This document shows positions 22,255 to 33,483 of a stretch of DNA of 64,000 nt, in pieces. The notes below the pieces were generated by a model. The model was not told where the DNA came from. It ran no database searches and saw only the letters and a program-made list of their open reading frames with translations. The stretch comes from Dipteris shenzhenensis (taxonomy: Eukaryota > Polypodiophyta > Polypodiopsida > Gleicheniales): NCBI GenBank assembly GCA_047967505.1, contig CM106538.1, one strand, 5' to 3'. The first letter of the stretch is position 1. Every line of letters starts with the position of its first letter. A program made the translations under genes and the position numbers.

Positions 22255-23260
22255 ATATCAAACTTCCATCCTCAACAATTGAATCTTGAGTTCATAGGGC
22301 TCAATGCCTTCTCCTTGCAAAAAACCATTTTTTTGATCTTCTTCTCCTTTTAGTACTCGGTCTCCCTCCTTCTTTGCCTTCCTTTCCTCCTGACATGCCT
22401 GGATGGTCCAACTTCTTATAGAGGAAGTTGATTCTTTTCCCTTCCTCTTGTTCCTCTTGGTTCCCACAATATCCATATTTGCAATCTTTCATGGCCTCTC
22501 CAAGTCTAGCATATGCACAACACTTTCTCTTACCTCCTACTGAGGTCTCATCCTACATAGTACTGATACTGCTCTTTGTGCTTTATCTCTAGTTGAGGTC
22601 ATCCTTGCATTTGCTGATTCCCATTGGCTAATATTTGAGGCATTATGCCACATTCTAGGGGTAAATTGGAAAGTCTTGCCCAAGCTCCATCCTCGGCTAG
22701 GGACTATTGAACATCCCATGTCCTAGGACTCCACAATTCCAACATTGCGAACTTCCTCTCCCTTGGCCCATGCCATTTGTTCCTCTGCCTCTGCCTACAT
22801 GCTCCTCCACCCTAATGGCTTCATGTGAATTCCTCCTATGATTATACTTCTCTTTGGTTCAAATTATTCCACCTATGCTTTCAGTAAAGGAATGCCATTT
22901 TGCTATGAATCTGTCCTTCAAAATATCCATGGCATCTCTAGGATTAGTCAAAGCTTGCAAACACCTCTCCCACATTCTAATGAGCTCCACCTTATCAATA
23001 CAATCCTCCATATTTCTCTACTTTAGTCTTCCACCATAGGTCCATAACATCATCACATTTGTATTACCATGTCCTAAAGGCCACTTTCAACAAACCAAGG
23101 TTCATTCAGAGTAGCTACATCCAAACTATTGTACCATATCCTTGATTCTGTCTTGAGCCCCAACACCAAGGTGAAAGAGTATCTTTGTCATTCATCACAC
23201 AGAAGGTGGCCACGTAGGATGATCTGACTATCTTTCCCTTCTTCTCCAAAAAATAATAAA
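22255..23260 (-). pseudogene. Decayed retrotransposon gag with zinc knuckle
   Basis: Minus-strand translation around 22890-23010 reads VELIRMWERCLQALTNPRD and AMDILKDRFIAKWHSFTES, a gag-like helical block. Then follow a basic linker KEKYNHRRNSHEAIRVEEH, an Arg/Gly stretch (GRGRGTNGMGQGRG) and CWNCGVLGHGMFNS, a CX2CX4HX4C knuckle with its last Cys changed to Ser. Lower down, 22258-22490 stays open and is very Lys/Glu/Arg-rich. Stops and frame changes are present. The linker style fits Ty3/Gypsy-type gag, but no pol was recognised. Confidence 0.5.
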
Positions 23261-23389
23261 ATACCCAAGTTTGTGGGCATGTACCTATGCACCATCAAGC
23301 GTGCTTTGTAGACAACACAAACAACAATTGATTTGTAACCCTCCTTAGTAGGATCACAAAACTACGAGAGTGGTTTTCAACTCCCATGC

Positions 23390-24520
23390 ACACTAGCTAT
23401 TGCTAGCTAGTAAAAAGAGGAAAATAAATGACATGGAGTACTAGCCTTAGCCACATAGATCCACACCCACCAAGGAAAATTTAGGTAGCACCTTGACTAT
23501 AGCTCAAAAACCTCTCACCATACATGGGTTAACATCTCTTGTGTAATACTCCTCAAGCATGCATGCACCATGTGACACAAATCAACTCAACAAAATGACC
23601 ACCATAATGAAGAGAATGCATGCACCTTTGAATCTGTTCAACCCTTTTCAAAAGGAAAACCCATTGCTTCTTCTCACACAATAATAGATTTTGTGTGGAA
23701 CCTCACAACCTCTGCATCCAATGATGTAAAGTGCAAGCATGCATCAACATCTAACCATCGCGCCAATCACCACGCAGCACAAACAGAACTCTTATGGAGC
23801 TCGCATGCAATGAATCATCATAAACATAAAGAGGGGAGGCAAGATTTATGGATCACCTATGAGAGAATAGAAGAGACCATGTGGAACAACATGATATAGA
23901 TATAGTATGCATGGAAGCAAGGTGGAGGAGTAAAACCTGCTCAAAATTGGGAGATATAACCCCCAAAGAGGGAACAAAAGTAGCATGCATCAAGGCTAGG
24001 CAAGTATAAGAGTAGCCCCATGGTTCAATTTATAGATGTTGAGGGGGACAAAATCTTGGCTTCTACTCCACATAGGGTTTGCTTTCTCGGAAGGCACTTC
24101 CACAATAATGGTGGCACTAGCTTTTCTAAAAAGGAGATTCTTCTGCAAAAATCTAGGTAGCACTATTTAAACTGAACAATGGATTCATCTCTTGATTTAA
24201 TCTATCCAACAAAAGAAAAGAGCTCCTCAATCGAGGCTTGGAATCAAAAATTATGATGAAAATAGTAACTCCAATTTTTTGTAGAAGATGTGACCAGCTT
24301 TTTTTCATAATTTCCTACTTTTTCCAGCCTCCACGCTTCCAATAGAGGTGAGTGTCTAGCCTACATTTCTTTTTCTATTCTTAAACCCATCCCAAACATG
24401 GTACCATGCTCTAGCACGTTCTAAAATCACCTATCCATACAATATCCATGGAATTACCTCCTATATTCTTGCAATTTTCCAATACCTAGGGAAAAGCTTG
24501 AGTATAAAAAAACCATGCAT
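23390..24520 (+). repeat. Dispersed repeat family 'R1', copy 2
   Basis: Aligns with 18990-20250 over most of its length, from the CTAGCTAGTAAAAAGAGG start to AACCATGCATCA at the right end. On the minus strand it would lie upstream of the gag at 22255-23260, in the position of a 5' LTR. Confidence 0.7.
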
Positions 24521-24699
24521 CAATCCAATATATTGTCTTGAGGCCCATACAAATAAAAGAAAACTTTGAATAGGAGAAATAGAGATAGATAGTTGTATAC
24601 CAAAACAAAGCAAAAGATACACATAAATAGAGTTTTATATTCTATGCCCGATTTTGTAGACGTAGTAGCATACAATTGCACTCTACATACTCAAATCTT
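24521..24699. other. Spacer between inverted R1 copies
   Basis: Short unique-looking AT-rich segment. It forms the loop of the inverted repeat made by the two R1 copies. Confidence 0.4.
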
Positions 24700-25295
24700 C
24701 ACCCAAAATGAAGGACCTTTCGTACTCAACTCTTGGACCATCTCCTTTTTAGAAAAGCTGGTGCCAAACCATTGATGTAGAAGTGCCTTTCGGGAAAAGC
24801 AAACCTTGTGCTAAGTAGAAGCCAAACTTATAACTATGCTTGGCCCCCTTAGCATCTATAAATTTAGCCTGGGGGTTTCCCTTATACTCATGCAGTCACC
24901 TAGCCTTGATGCATGCTGCTCTTGTTCCCTTTTCACATATATCTCTCAATAATATCATGTTACTTCTCCACATTGTCTCTTCTATTCTCTCATAGGTGAT
25001 CCATACATCTTGCCTCCCCTCTTTATGTTTATGGTGATTCATTGCATGCAAGCTCCACAAGAGTTGTGTTTGTGTTGCATGGTGGTTAGATGTTGATGCA
25101 TGCTCGCACATTCCATTGATTTATGAAGAGGTTATGAGGTTCTACACAAAATCTCTTATTGTTTGAGAAGAAGCACTGGGTTTTCCTTTCGAAAAGGGTT
25201 GCATAAATTCAAGGAGCTTGCATTCTCTTTGTTGTGGTGGTCATTTTGTGGAGTTGATTTGTGTCACATGGTGCATACATGCTACTCACATTTAT
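24700..25295 (-). repeat. Dispersed repeat family 'R1', inverted partial copy
   Basis: Reverse complement of about 23570-24150: for example TGTGTCACATGGTGCATACATG here matches GCATGCACCATGTGACACA in copy 2. It is only part of the unit and abuts the inverted 15.4-kb repeat at its right end. Confidence 0.75.
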
Positions 25296-25299
25296 ATCA

Positions 25300-25832
25300 G
25301 TACATTGCAAAAAGTACAATGATACTGATGATTAGTCTCCAATAAAGAATTCAATTATATTTAACAATACTTGGAGGAAATCCATTGTAGAGTGTTTCTC
25401 GAAGTTGCCAACATCGTGTCTTCATGCCTTATATTTTCTAATGCAAACTTGATGGAGAGGTATACTGGCTGACATGCATCCATCCACAAACATAGCACGT
25501 TAGAACATGCACACTATGAATTGTGGGACTGCAAGCATCAATGCCGGCACATAGTTGTTATCCATGTCACTCGATCTAGATTAGCATAATCAAATCTTTG
25601 CATCTTACTATTCAATAGTAATCAGAGGTGGGCAATTAAAGATATGAAGAAATGCACATAAAATGTTAGTGAAATCCAAGTAATGAGTGGGAAACTCAAG
25701 TAAACCATAAATTTGGGTATTCCAACCAAGTCCAAGGGAATTTCCAAGGTCAAAAAATCCAAATATACCCTCAATATACTAATACCTTTCTTCGATCTCT
25801 TATTGGCACTTTCCAATTATCAATATCACTAC
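25300..25832 (-). repeat. Dispersed repeat, copy 2 (inverse of 15400-15945)
   Basis: Reverse complement of 15400-15945; begins CATTGCAAAAAGTACAATG and ends near GGCACTTTCCAATTATCA. Confidence 0.75.
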
Positions 25833-28230
25833 TAAATGTATGCACACATCAAATATGCCAAGAACATCCTAAATGTGAATGAATATAATGAAATCGAACA
25901 AAAAATTCATAATATTCATAAGTCAGTATCTAATGAAATTTCAGTATACTCAAGATAAAGGATAAAATAATGACATGTCCATAGTGGTCCATGGGTATTC
26001 TCCTTGTTCTAACCAAGATCATGAATTTCAATGCCAATATCTCTATCCAATGTTGGCAATTACCATTTACACAATCATGGTCATGAATCATTCTTTCCTC
26101 TCTATATAATAAGGTGTCCAATTAAAGGGAAATTCCAATAATGAATAGTAACCCTTGTTACGCAAACTCAAATTCTATATAGATCCTTGTAAGCCCTATA
26201 AGTCCAAGATCTCAAATATGGTCATGTCATGATCTATGACTGGTAAGTAGGCATTTAAATCCATGGAAACATTTTATGGTATCAACATGCAAACATAAAG
26301 GTCTTATTTGTATGGATAAGAGTGGTAAAATGTTATGATTCTCTAGGGCCCTATGAGTGACTCCTCAGGATCAAGAGCCCTTGAACTCTATATATTACCC
26401 AGGAATCGGAGTATCTTCTTATCATTAGAACCACATATAGATTGACACACCTAAATAAGTCATGAACAAAGAGAAAATTTAAATAAACATATGTAGAAGG
26501 TATGTACTTGGAATATGTTAGACAAATAAGTTCTAAAAATAACTATGAAATATGAAATTCCATTTCCTTTTGGTCGTGGCCTTCTTAGGTACTCCCAACT
26601 ACTTAAAGAAAAACCGTATGAAATAGTCAAAAACGTTATATGACCCTTAGAATCCTTACGCATCTCTTCTAGTTAGATTTTACCACAAACATAAGATATA
26701 CAACATGCATAGCCCAAGGAAAGTCTGGGACTGTAATGTACTACAGAGAACAGCGTCATCATCAAGTGATACTACGTCGTCAAATAAAAGCCAAAAACCT
26801 TCTAACATGAAGAGGAAGTATCCCCCACGTCCTCTAACGTGCACCTCAACAGACTAGTTACTGCGAAGAGCTGTGAATTAGCACTAAACTGTCACTAATA
26901 AACAGAAGTCACATTGCCAATCTTAGATACAAAATCTCCAGATTCAATGTCCTTGAGGATGAGCCCGCGTTCCAAAAGATGAGCTGGCGATCCAACCCTG
27001 CAAGATCATGGTTGAACCATGCCATCGCGGCCTTTATAAAGTAGAAAAGCTTCTGAAGGGAGTAGGAGGCGCGCGTTGATTTGAGACCTTGTTTCAACCC
27101 CGAAAAGTGCATTTTCCCGCTGATAGAAAGACTATCTCGCTGACTTGAAGCTACCTGTTTGATTTGCAGGTTGAAACAATGGAGGAGAGAAGGAGAGTCT
27201 GATGGGTGGCCGTATGCGTAACAATCCTAGTGGTATGCTGGTGAAGATCTACCGGTGAAGATGCGGAGCGGAATGCCACCAAGTATGGAGCTATAGAGGC
27301 TCATGATTAGTTTCGAACGTGAGTGCCAGCTCAGATGAAACAAGGAATGACGCAAATAAGGTCTCGGTAGTCAAGCGCGGAGTATCACGACCAAATTCAA
27401 CCTTACTTGACTAACTTTTGGGCTGATGGCGCAGCAAACTGGTAATAAGGCGATGATTTGGCCCGTGCCAACTGACTTTTACGTGCAGTAGCTCGCCTTA
27501 CTAACCTGTAGACCCGCCCTAAGGCTCACCTATTCTGTGACGTCTCCAGTAATCTCTGGCATGTGCAGTGGAGACGTGGATGTTGTAGTCCCAGTGAGCG
27601 GGGCAAGATATTCCGTCGGAGGATTGGAGCTCCCTGGATTGTGTGTCGTTCTTGACAGAGTCTGCAAGTTTAAGTGTGGATCGTATCTCTAAAGCTACAA
27701 AAGTCTTTAAACACTACTCTTCTAGGATCTTAGAAGAAGATCCCCTGCTAGCCATGGTCATTAAGGTGCAAACCGTAGTCTAAGGTCTTCAAAGCAAACC
27801 TTCATCATCTGCCATTAATGGATACAATTCGTAATGGACAATGTGGTCCCTAGACCACGTTTTAAATGGCCAAGGAAGGCTTACATTTCCCAAGTACTAT
27901 ATGTCCTTAGACATTATTAATGATTTATCCTTACACATCGGATTCTCTTCAAAAAATCAAGTATTCCTCATGACTTTAAAAGCTAGGAAATACCAACTCC
28001 ACTCGCAGGCATAAGAAATCAATAGGTTTTCCTTTCAATGACATGGGATCCAAGTCAATATTGTTTGCATGGGTTATCCAAATATCGATAACTCCAAAAT
28101 CACAAGCATCCTGAAGGGGATGTGATCTTTGGTTGACCTATCATAAGTAGAAAAGATTCCCATAATCTGGTGTACTAAAATTTAAATTCTTAGAGTCTTA
28201 GCAAAATCTCAAAAACACAACATTCCCAAA
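25833..28230. other. No confident gene
   Basis: A 2.4 kb stretch with no recognised family. The part 26700-27700 is visibly less AT-rich than its surroundings. It contains a minus-strand 67-residue frame (26909-27112) and a plus-strand open stretch at about 27660-27780 (SLSVDRISKATKVFKHYSS), neither of which I can identify. It could hold exon relics or promoter sequence, but there is no supporting motif. Confidence 0.25.
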
Positions 28231-28322
28231 GGGGATAAGTGTGTGTGTCAATAATTGTCATCATTATCATTACTGTCATTATCATTAAAGTATTGATACA
28301 CCCCAAGCAGTGCAAGGGTCCC

Positions 28323-28325
<3 letters not shown>

Positions 28326-28383
<58 letters not shown>

Positions 28384-28560
28384 ACATGCACACACGTGCG
28401 TGTGTGTGTGTGTGTACATATATGTATATATACACGTGCGTGCATGCACACACACACACATACATACATACATATTTTTTTTATGAAACCATAAATGCAT
28501 ACATACATACGTATGTACGTACATGTATGTATGTATGGATGCATGTATGTGACATATAGT
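28326..28560. repeat. (GT)28 plus composite GT/CA/CATA microsatellite
   Basis: A run of about 28 GT units, then GTGCGTG, ATGTATATATACACGTGC, (CA)n, (CATA)n and (GTAT)n islands. The right part is self-complementary (ACATACATACGTATGTACGT). Open frames across it on both strands are repeat artefacts. Confidence 0.95.
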
Positions 28561-28568
28561 TGTCACCA

Positions 28569-29930
28569 CTAGCTACCAGACAGAGAGGGCTATGTGAGAA
28601 CAAGTGATGTAGAGTACCACTAACCTTAGCCACCCAAGGAAAATTTCTGTAGCTCCTGCAATATAGCTTCACCAAAGATGAGCCAAAACCTACCCTGTAA
28701 TACTCCTCAAGCATGTATGCACCATGTGACATGAATCAGCTCCAAAAAACAACCACCACAATGAAGAGAACAAGTGCTAGCTACCAAATAGAGAGGGCTA
28801 TGTGAGAACAAGTGACACAGAGTACCAACCTTAGCCACCCAAGGAAAATTTCTACGGCTCCTGCAATATAGCTTCACCAAGATGAGCCAAAACCTACCGC
28901 GTAATACTCCTCAAGCATGTATGCACCATGTGACATGAATCAGCTCCAAAAAACAACCACCACAATGAAGAGAACACTTGCTTGTTGCATCCATGCAATC
29001 CTTTTCAAAAAGAAAACCCTGTGCTTCTTCTCACATGACAAGAGATTTTGTGTAGAATCTCACAACCTTAGAATACACCGATGGAAAGCACAAGCGTGCA
29101 TCAACACCCAAACACAGCATAGCACAATCACAAATTTCCATAATCATGATCTACATGTCAGCACAAGAGAATAGTGCATGGAGGCAAGATCTACATGTCA
29201 CTACAAAAGACAATAGTGCATTAAGAAGCAACATGATATTGATATATATGCATAGAATCAAGAAATTACAAGGGTAGAGCAACAAACTGTGCTCAAAGCT
29301 AAGCGATACAAGGCTTGGGAGAGTAGGAGTAGGGCGCATCAAGGCGGGGCGATTGCATGAGTATAAGGGCAATCCCATGGCTTAATTTAAAATAATTTGT
29401 CACTAGCTTTTCTAAAAAGAAGATCCTTTCCACAAAAATCTAGGTAGCACTGCATAAAGCGAACCTTTGACCCAATATATCATAGATTTAGATCTCAATG
29501 TCTTTAAAAATGTTGTAGAAAAAAATTTCAAGTTTTCAAAAAAAACATTTCTACCTCCACGCCCATCCTATTTTTTCTACCTCCACACCTATACTATTTT
29601 TCTTCCTCCATTATTATCCCATCCCAAACATGTTACCACCCTCTAGAACCTTCATCAATCACTATCCATCTGATATGTCTCAAATTACCTCCTATAATCC
29701 TACCATTTCCTGCTACCTAGGACAAAATCTAGGTTTAAAAAAACCATGCATCATGGTAGCCAATCCCCCATAAGATGGTGCATTTATGTACCATCACCAA
29801 AACTTGTACTTGATTCATTAGTTCACATCAAGTCACATCTAGATGCATGAATAAAACACTTACCATGGGGTACTCCTCCTTCTATCGTGCCCAACAAGAC
29901 AAATGAGTCATCACAAGCATTATCTTAAGG
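28569..29930 (+). repeat. Dispersed repeat family 'R1', copy 3, with a 208-bp tandem duplication at its start
   Basis: 28569-28776 and 28777-28984 are near-identical tandem copies (both start CTAGCTACC, contain GAGAGGGCTATGTGAGAACA and end AATGAAGAGAACA). The second continues into the rest of the R1 unit up to about 29930. As in copy 1, the unit begins directly after a composite GT/CA microsatellite. Confidence 0.75.
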
Positions 29931-30295
29931 ACCAATGATCATTGTTTCTACCTGCATATCCACATCTTTGATGAGATTTATAAATACATCTTCACTTGGA
30001 ACCTACTCAACATGCTATGAAGAAATAAGAGGTGTCCCCATAATGTAAAACATGAATGCTCACAAATGTTCCTCACAAGCTTCCAAAAACACTTACATCT
30101 GTCCATCAAGACTTGGTACCATAGCTGCAAATTGTCCTTCATCACCACACATAGGGAAGTTGGTGTAGTCAAGATGAAAGGTATAAATGACATCTTCATA
30201 TATTTTCAATTTAAAGTCCTCAAAAAATATATAGATCTTACTTCATCCAGAAGTACATTAGTCAACCAATTGAACCTCACTATTATGCACAACTC
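29931..30295. other. Continuation of R1-like sequence, no gene
   Basis: Resembles 20640-20930 of the first R1 region (for example the AGAAATA(A)GA(A)GGTGT piece and CTTCCAAAAACACTT), so the shared block extends past the core repeat. Confidence 0.45.
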
Positions 30296-30770
30296 AAGAT
30301 AACAATGCATTGTGCTTCTGAATTGAAATATCTTCCACTCCACTCCCTCTACACACATAATACAATCACACCATATCCATCCCATGCAACTTACCTTTTG
30401 TCACCCCTGCAAAGGGGACACTTGCATTTGACAAATTCCTTTCCCAACCTCACAATTGCATCCAACTGAAAATAACAATGTGGGTTTCTTCTAAATTGAA
30501 ATATTCTCCACTGCATTGCCTCTATATGCATGACACAATCACAATGTGCCCATCCCAGGTAATGTACCTCCCATGTATAATTGAAACTATTATTGTAACC
30601 CTTGCAAAGGGGACATGGAAAAACCCATTGCCCATCCTCTTTGTTGCATTACTTTAAATAATAATGCATTGTGCTTCTAAATCAAAATATCTTCCATTCC
30701 ACTCTCCACACACAATACAATCACAAAACACCCATCCCAAGCAACTTATCATCCATGCACAATCTAAAAA
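30296..30770. repeat. Three degenerate tandem units of ~180 bp
   Basis: Units start near 30299, 30471 and 30658 with variants of AACAATGCATTGTGCTTCT, followed by AAATATCTTCCACTCCACT and a TGCAAAGGGGACA piece in the first two. Diverged; no coding content seen. Confidence 0.65.
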
Positions 30771-31404
30771 GCTGCATGCCATCAATAACATGGCATGGAT
30801 TTGGTAATGTGATGTGGCATCCACACCCATTGATAAAGGGAGGGATTTGTTGACCATTTACAAGCTTTCATGGCATTCCCCCCCCCCCTTTCTCCTTTAA
30901 AAAAAACCCCATCAGCTTACTGATGGTTGGCAAACCTAACCCACCCAAGAAACAAAACAAGCCACATGAGCTTATTAATGGTCTATAAGCTAACTTGGGA
31001 TGCCATGTCATGTTACTGCTGGGGGGTGTATATGCCAACCATGGTCAAGCTAAGGTGGTAGTTTTTTTGGGGGCCCACAAAAAAAAATCCATGTTAGCTT
31101 GTCCATGGTCGACAACCCCCCTCCCAAAAAAAAAGCCATGTGAATTTGTTGATGGTTAGCAACCCCACCCCACCCCCCCACCCCAAATCAATAACATGAC
31201 ATGGCATGGAACATCCGCTTTTGTTGATGGCCAAAAATTTGCCTCTTCAAGAGTTTAACTATAAAAGAGTGGTGTGGAATGGAGCTAAACACTACATTGC
31301 ACATTGCATGTCATCAGTGATGATGGGAGAGCCAGTTCAATAGAAGATGATGATGTTACATTATTTCAAATAGATGCTACTTCTTATTATTGTGTAGACA
31401 TTAT
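30771..31404. repeat. Degenerate repeats with homopolymer C, G, A and T runs
   Basis: Variants of 'CATG..AGCTTA.T.ATGGT...CAA' alternate with runs such as CCCCCCCCCC, TTTTTTTGGGGG, AAAAAAAAA and CCCCACCCCCCCACCCC between 30870 and 31190. No gene recognised. A TATA-like CTATAAAAGAG occurs near 31259. Confidence 0.55.
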
Positions 31405-31592
31405 TGTTGGGATATCTCAAGGTGTATGCCTCAAGCACACCTTATGTTTCTATGTGTGAGTGCTAGAGGCACAGTTAGGTGCCCACAAGCAGTTAGGTGG
31501 TGGAAAAGCCACATAGGATGATTGAGTGAATCTAGGAGCAGATTGAGGAGATGATTGTGGAACTTTGAGGCCATCAGTGATGTCAGTGACCT

Positions 31593-31688
31593 TGTATGAG
31601 GTGCCTACTTAAGGACCTCTTTCTTCTTCATTTTATATGCAAGTATTCTGATTTTGTGTCAACTCTACTCTTTCCTTTCAGTATTTCA
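31593..31688 (+). repeat. Left terminal repeat (96 bp)
   Basis: TG...CA ends. It may be the 3' part of a longer LTR beginning near 31405. Confidence 0.8.
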
Positions 31689-31691
31689 AGA

Positions 31692-31703
31692 TGGTATCAG
31701 AGC
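31692..31703 (+). promoter_or_regulatory. tRNA-iMet primer binding site
   Basis: Exact TGGTATCAGAGC, three bases after the left terminal repeat. Confidence 0.9.
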
Positions 31704-32523
31704 CATTTGATCCCCCTTGAGCCCATTTTTGCCACATCATCATCTTCTTCCTCTTCTTCTTCTTCACCATCTCTCCCTCTTCTTCCAAAAATTTGCTTGA
31801 GCTTGTTCTCCTCTGATTCTCACCCATTTCCCACGCCCTTTCTGCTGGAGATCCCTCTTGTTGGGGCGAGTTTCGGGCTGGAAGAAATAAAGAATAAAAC
31901 GCGCTGCTGGTCGCCATTGCATGAAAATCGTCGATTCTTCTTCCTGCAAGTTCTCTGCGCCTGCTCTGTCTTTGTCTAATTCCTTTTAGGGCAAGCTTCT
32001 CCATACCTAGAGCTACCTTGTGCTGAAATCTGAGCAGCAATGGCTGCATATTGAAGGAGAAAATAGAGAAAAACTAGTCGACTTTGTTCAAGAAGGTGAA
32101 GGCGACCTGACACATATTTTCGCCTCTTCTTCCCAGAGGATCTACTGTGGTATACCAGCTTTCTTTTGCCTTAGAAAGCCCCCTTTCTTTTGCTTTGAAG
32201 AGTGTGATATGAGCCCTCCAAGTTCAGCTCTCTAGTTTTGACAGTTTTGACATACCTTTGAAAATGATGCTACATAAAATGCTACTCTAGCATTTCTGGT
32301 CTTTTGAAGTTTTCAATAACTTCACTACAAGTGTTGCTTCAGTTTTGTTTTGACTTGCTAGACCTGGTTGTGATTGGAAAGTGTTTATTTCATTCACTTC
32401 TATGAAGCATGCAAAAAGTAGTATCATTGTTTGAAAACAAGTGCCTATACTTTGGAAGTATTTCAGTTCTTTTTGCCTTGTAAGAGAGATAGACACTGCC
32501 CAATATCTGGGTTAGACCCTCTC

Positions 32524-33354
32524 ATGGCTACTTTATATAATCTTGAGAAGTTCAATGGAAAGGGCTTCCATACATGGCAAATGAAGGTAAAATTTGCATT
32601 GATGCGGGAGAACTTATGGGGACTTGTCAAACCTACTCCTGCCGCTTCTTCTACGGCCTCAAATGCTGGAGAATCTTCAGCTCCGACACGACCGGCAAGG
32701 GATCCAGCAAGAGAAGAAAAATCATATGGTATAATTGCTTTAGCTTTGGGTGATGATTACATACATCATATATCTGACTTGGAGTCTCCATCGGAAGCAT
32801 GGCAAAAGCTAGATTTGATTTTTGGTGCAAGCTCTCACATATCTAAACTATCACTTAAAATCTCTTTCTTTGAATTAAAGATGGCAAGTGATACTACTTT
32901 AGCTGCTCATGTCAACTATATGCAGAGTCTTATGACTCAGTTAGCTTCTATCAACTCTCCTATCACCCCTGATGATGCTATGGCAGTACTACTTAAGAGT
33001 ATGCCTAAAAGTTTTGATCACATTGTTAGCACTTTGAAGAATCTTCCCAATCCAAACCTTGAAGGCATTATCTCAGCTCTCCAAGAAGAAGAAAGACATA
33101 TGGAGTTAAGGAAAGGCAATGACACTGCTTATATTATGAAATTCCAAAAGGGCAAGTATTCTCCTTGCAATCACTATGGAAAGACAAATCACCTTTCAAA
33201 GGACTGCTTCAAAGTTAATCCATGCAAGCACTGTGGCAAAAACAACCATAGTGAGAAGTTTTGCAGAGACAAAGCAAAGACAGAAAATGCAAATCTACTT
33301 ACAGTGAATTTGCCTCCACAAGATGAGGCATCCCATGAAGATTATGCATTTTAA
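32524..33354 (+). CDS. Retrotransposon gag polyprotein, uninterrupted
   Basis: From ATG 32524 the frame runs 276 residues to TAA. It opens MATLYNLEKFNGKGFHTWQM, the 'F.G..F..W..KM' start of Copia gag. It continues with a UBN2-like block (AWQKLDLIFG, LSLKISFFELKM, SLMTQLASINSPI, MAVLLKSMPKSFDHI). It ends with two zinc-knuckle positions: residues 215-228 CNHYGKTNHLSKDC, where the second Cys is Tyr, and 234-247 CKHCGKNNHSEKFC, which is complete. The frame is also open upstream to 32431, but 32524 gives the family's usual N-terminus. The protein would bind and package element RNA. The acidic C-terminus EASHEDYAF is followed within 35 bases by the right terminal repeat, so there is no room for pol. 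Loss of one knuckle Cys is the only visible defect. Confidence 0.9.
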   Translation: MATLYNLEKFNGKGFHTWQMKVKFALMRENLWGLVKPTPAASSTASNAGESSAPTRPARDPAREEKSYGIIALALGDDYIHHISDLESPSEAWQKLDLIFGASSHISKLSLKISFFELKMASDTTLAAHVNYMQSLMTQLASINSPITPDDAMAVLLKSMPKSFDHIVSTLKNLPNPNLEGIISALQEEERHMELRKGNDTAYIMKFQKGKYSPCNHYGKTNHLSKDCFKVNPCKHCGKNNHSEKFCRDKAKTENANLLTVNLPPQDEASHEDYAF

Positions 33355-33387
33355 ATCATCTCTATGTATGCTCCAGAGGAGGCCTCT

Positions 33388-33483
33388 TGTATGAGGTGCC
33401 TACTTAAGGACCTCTTTCTTCTTCATTCTATATGCAAGTATTCTGATTTTGTGTCAACTCTACTCTTTCCTTTCAGTATTTCA
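33388..33483 (+). repeat. Right terminal repeat (96 bp)
   Basis: Differs from the left repeat at one position (ATTCTATAT versus ATTTTATAT). Confidence 0.85.

Larger units (their letters stand above)
31593..33483 (+). mobile_element. Gag-only LTR element with 96-bp terminal repeats
   Basis: The 96-bp direct repeats 31593-31688 and 33388-33483 start TGTATGAGGT and end AGTATTTCA; I see a single difference between them. Three bases after the left repeat comes an exact TGGTATCAGAGC primer site (31692-31703). An uninterrupted gag follows (32524-33354), and AGAGGAGG (about 33375-33382) is a candidate polypurine tract just before the right repeat. No pol domain is present. This fits a TR-GAG-type element with extremely short LTRs. 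Alternatively the left LTR begins at the TGTTGGGATATC near 31405, a typical Copia LTR start, which would make it 284 bp and mean the right LTR lost its first ~190 bp by deletion. The flanks GACCT (31588-31592) and ACAAT (33484-33488) do not form a target duplication, which keeps this alternative open. Confidence 0.75.

Noticed and set aside
26909-27112. 67-codon minus-strand frame in a less AT-rich area
   Set aside because: No recognisable domain or splice context; kept only as a note in the spacer description.
28190-28569. Open frames of 91-106 codons across the GT repeat
   Set aside because: Same reason: simple repeats keep all frames open.
31596-32049. 127-codon plus-strand frame with a Ser tract and 123-codon minus-strand frame
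   Set aside because: They cover the terminal repeat and leader of the gag-only element, including a TCT/TTC-rich tract; no domain is visible.
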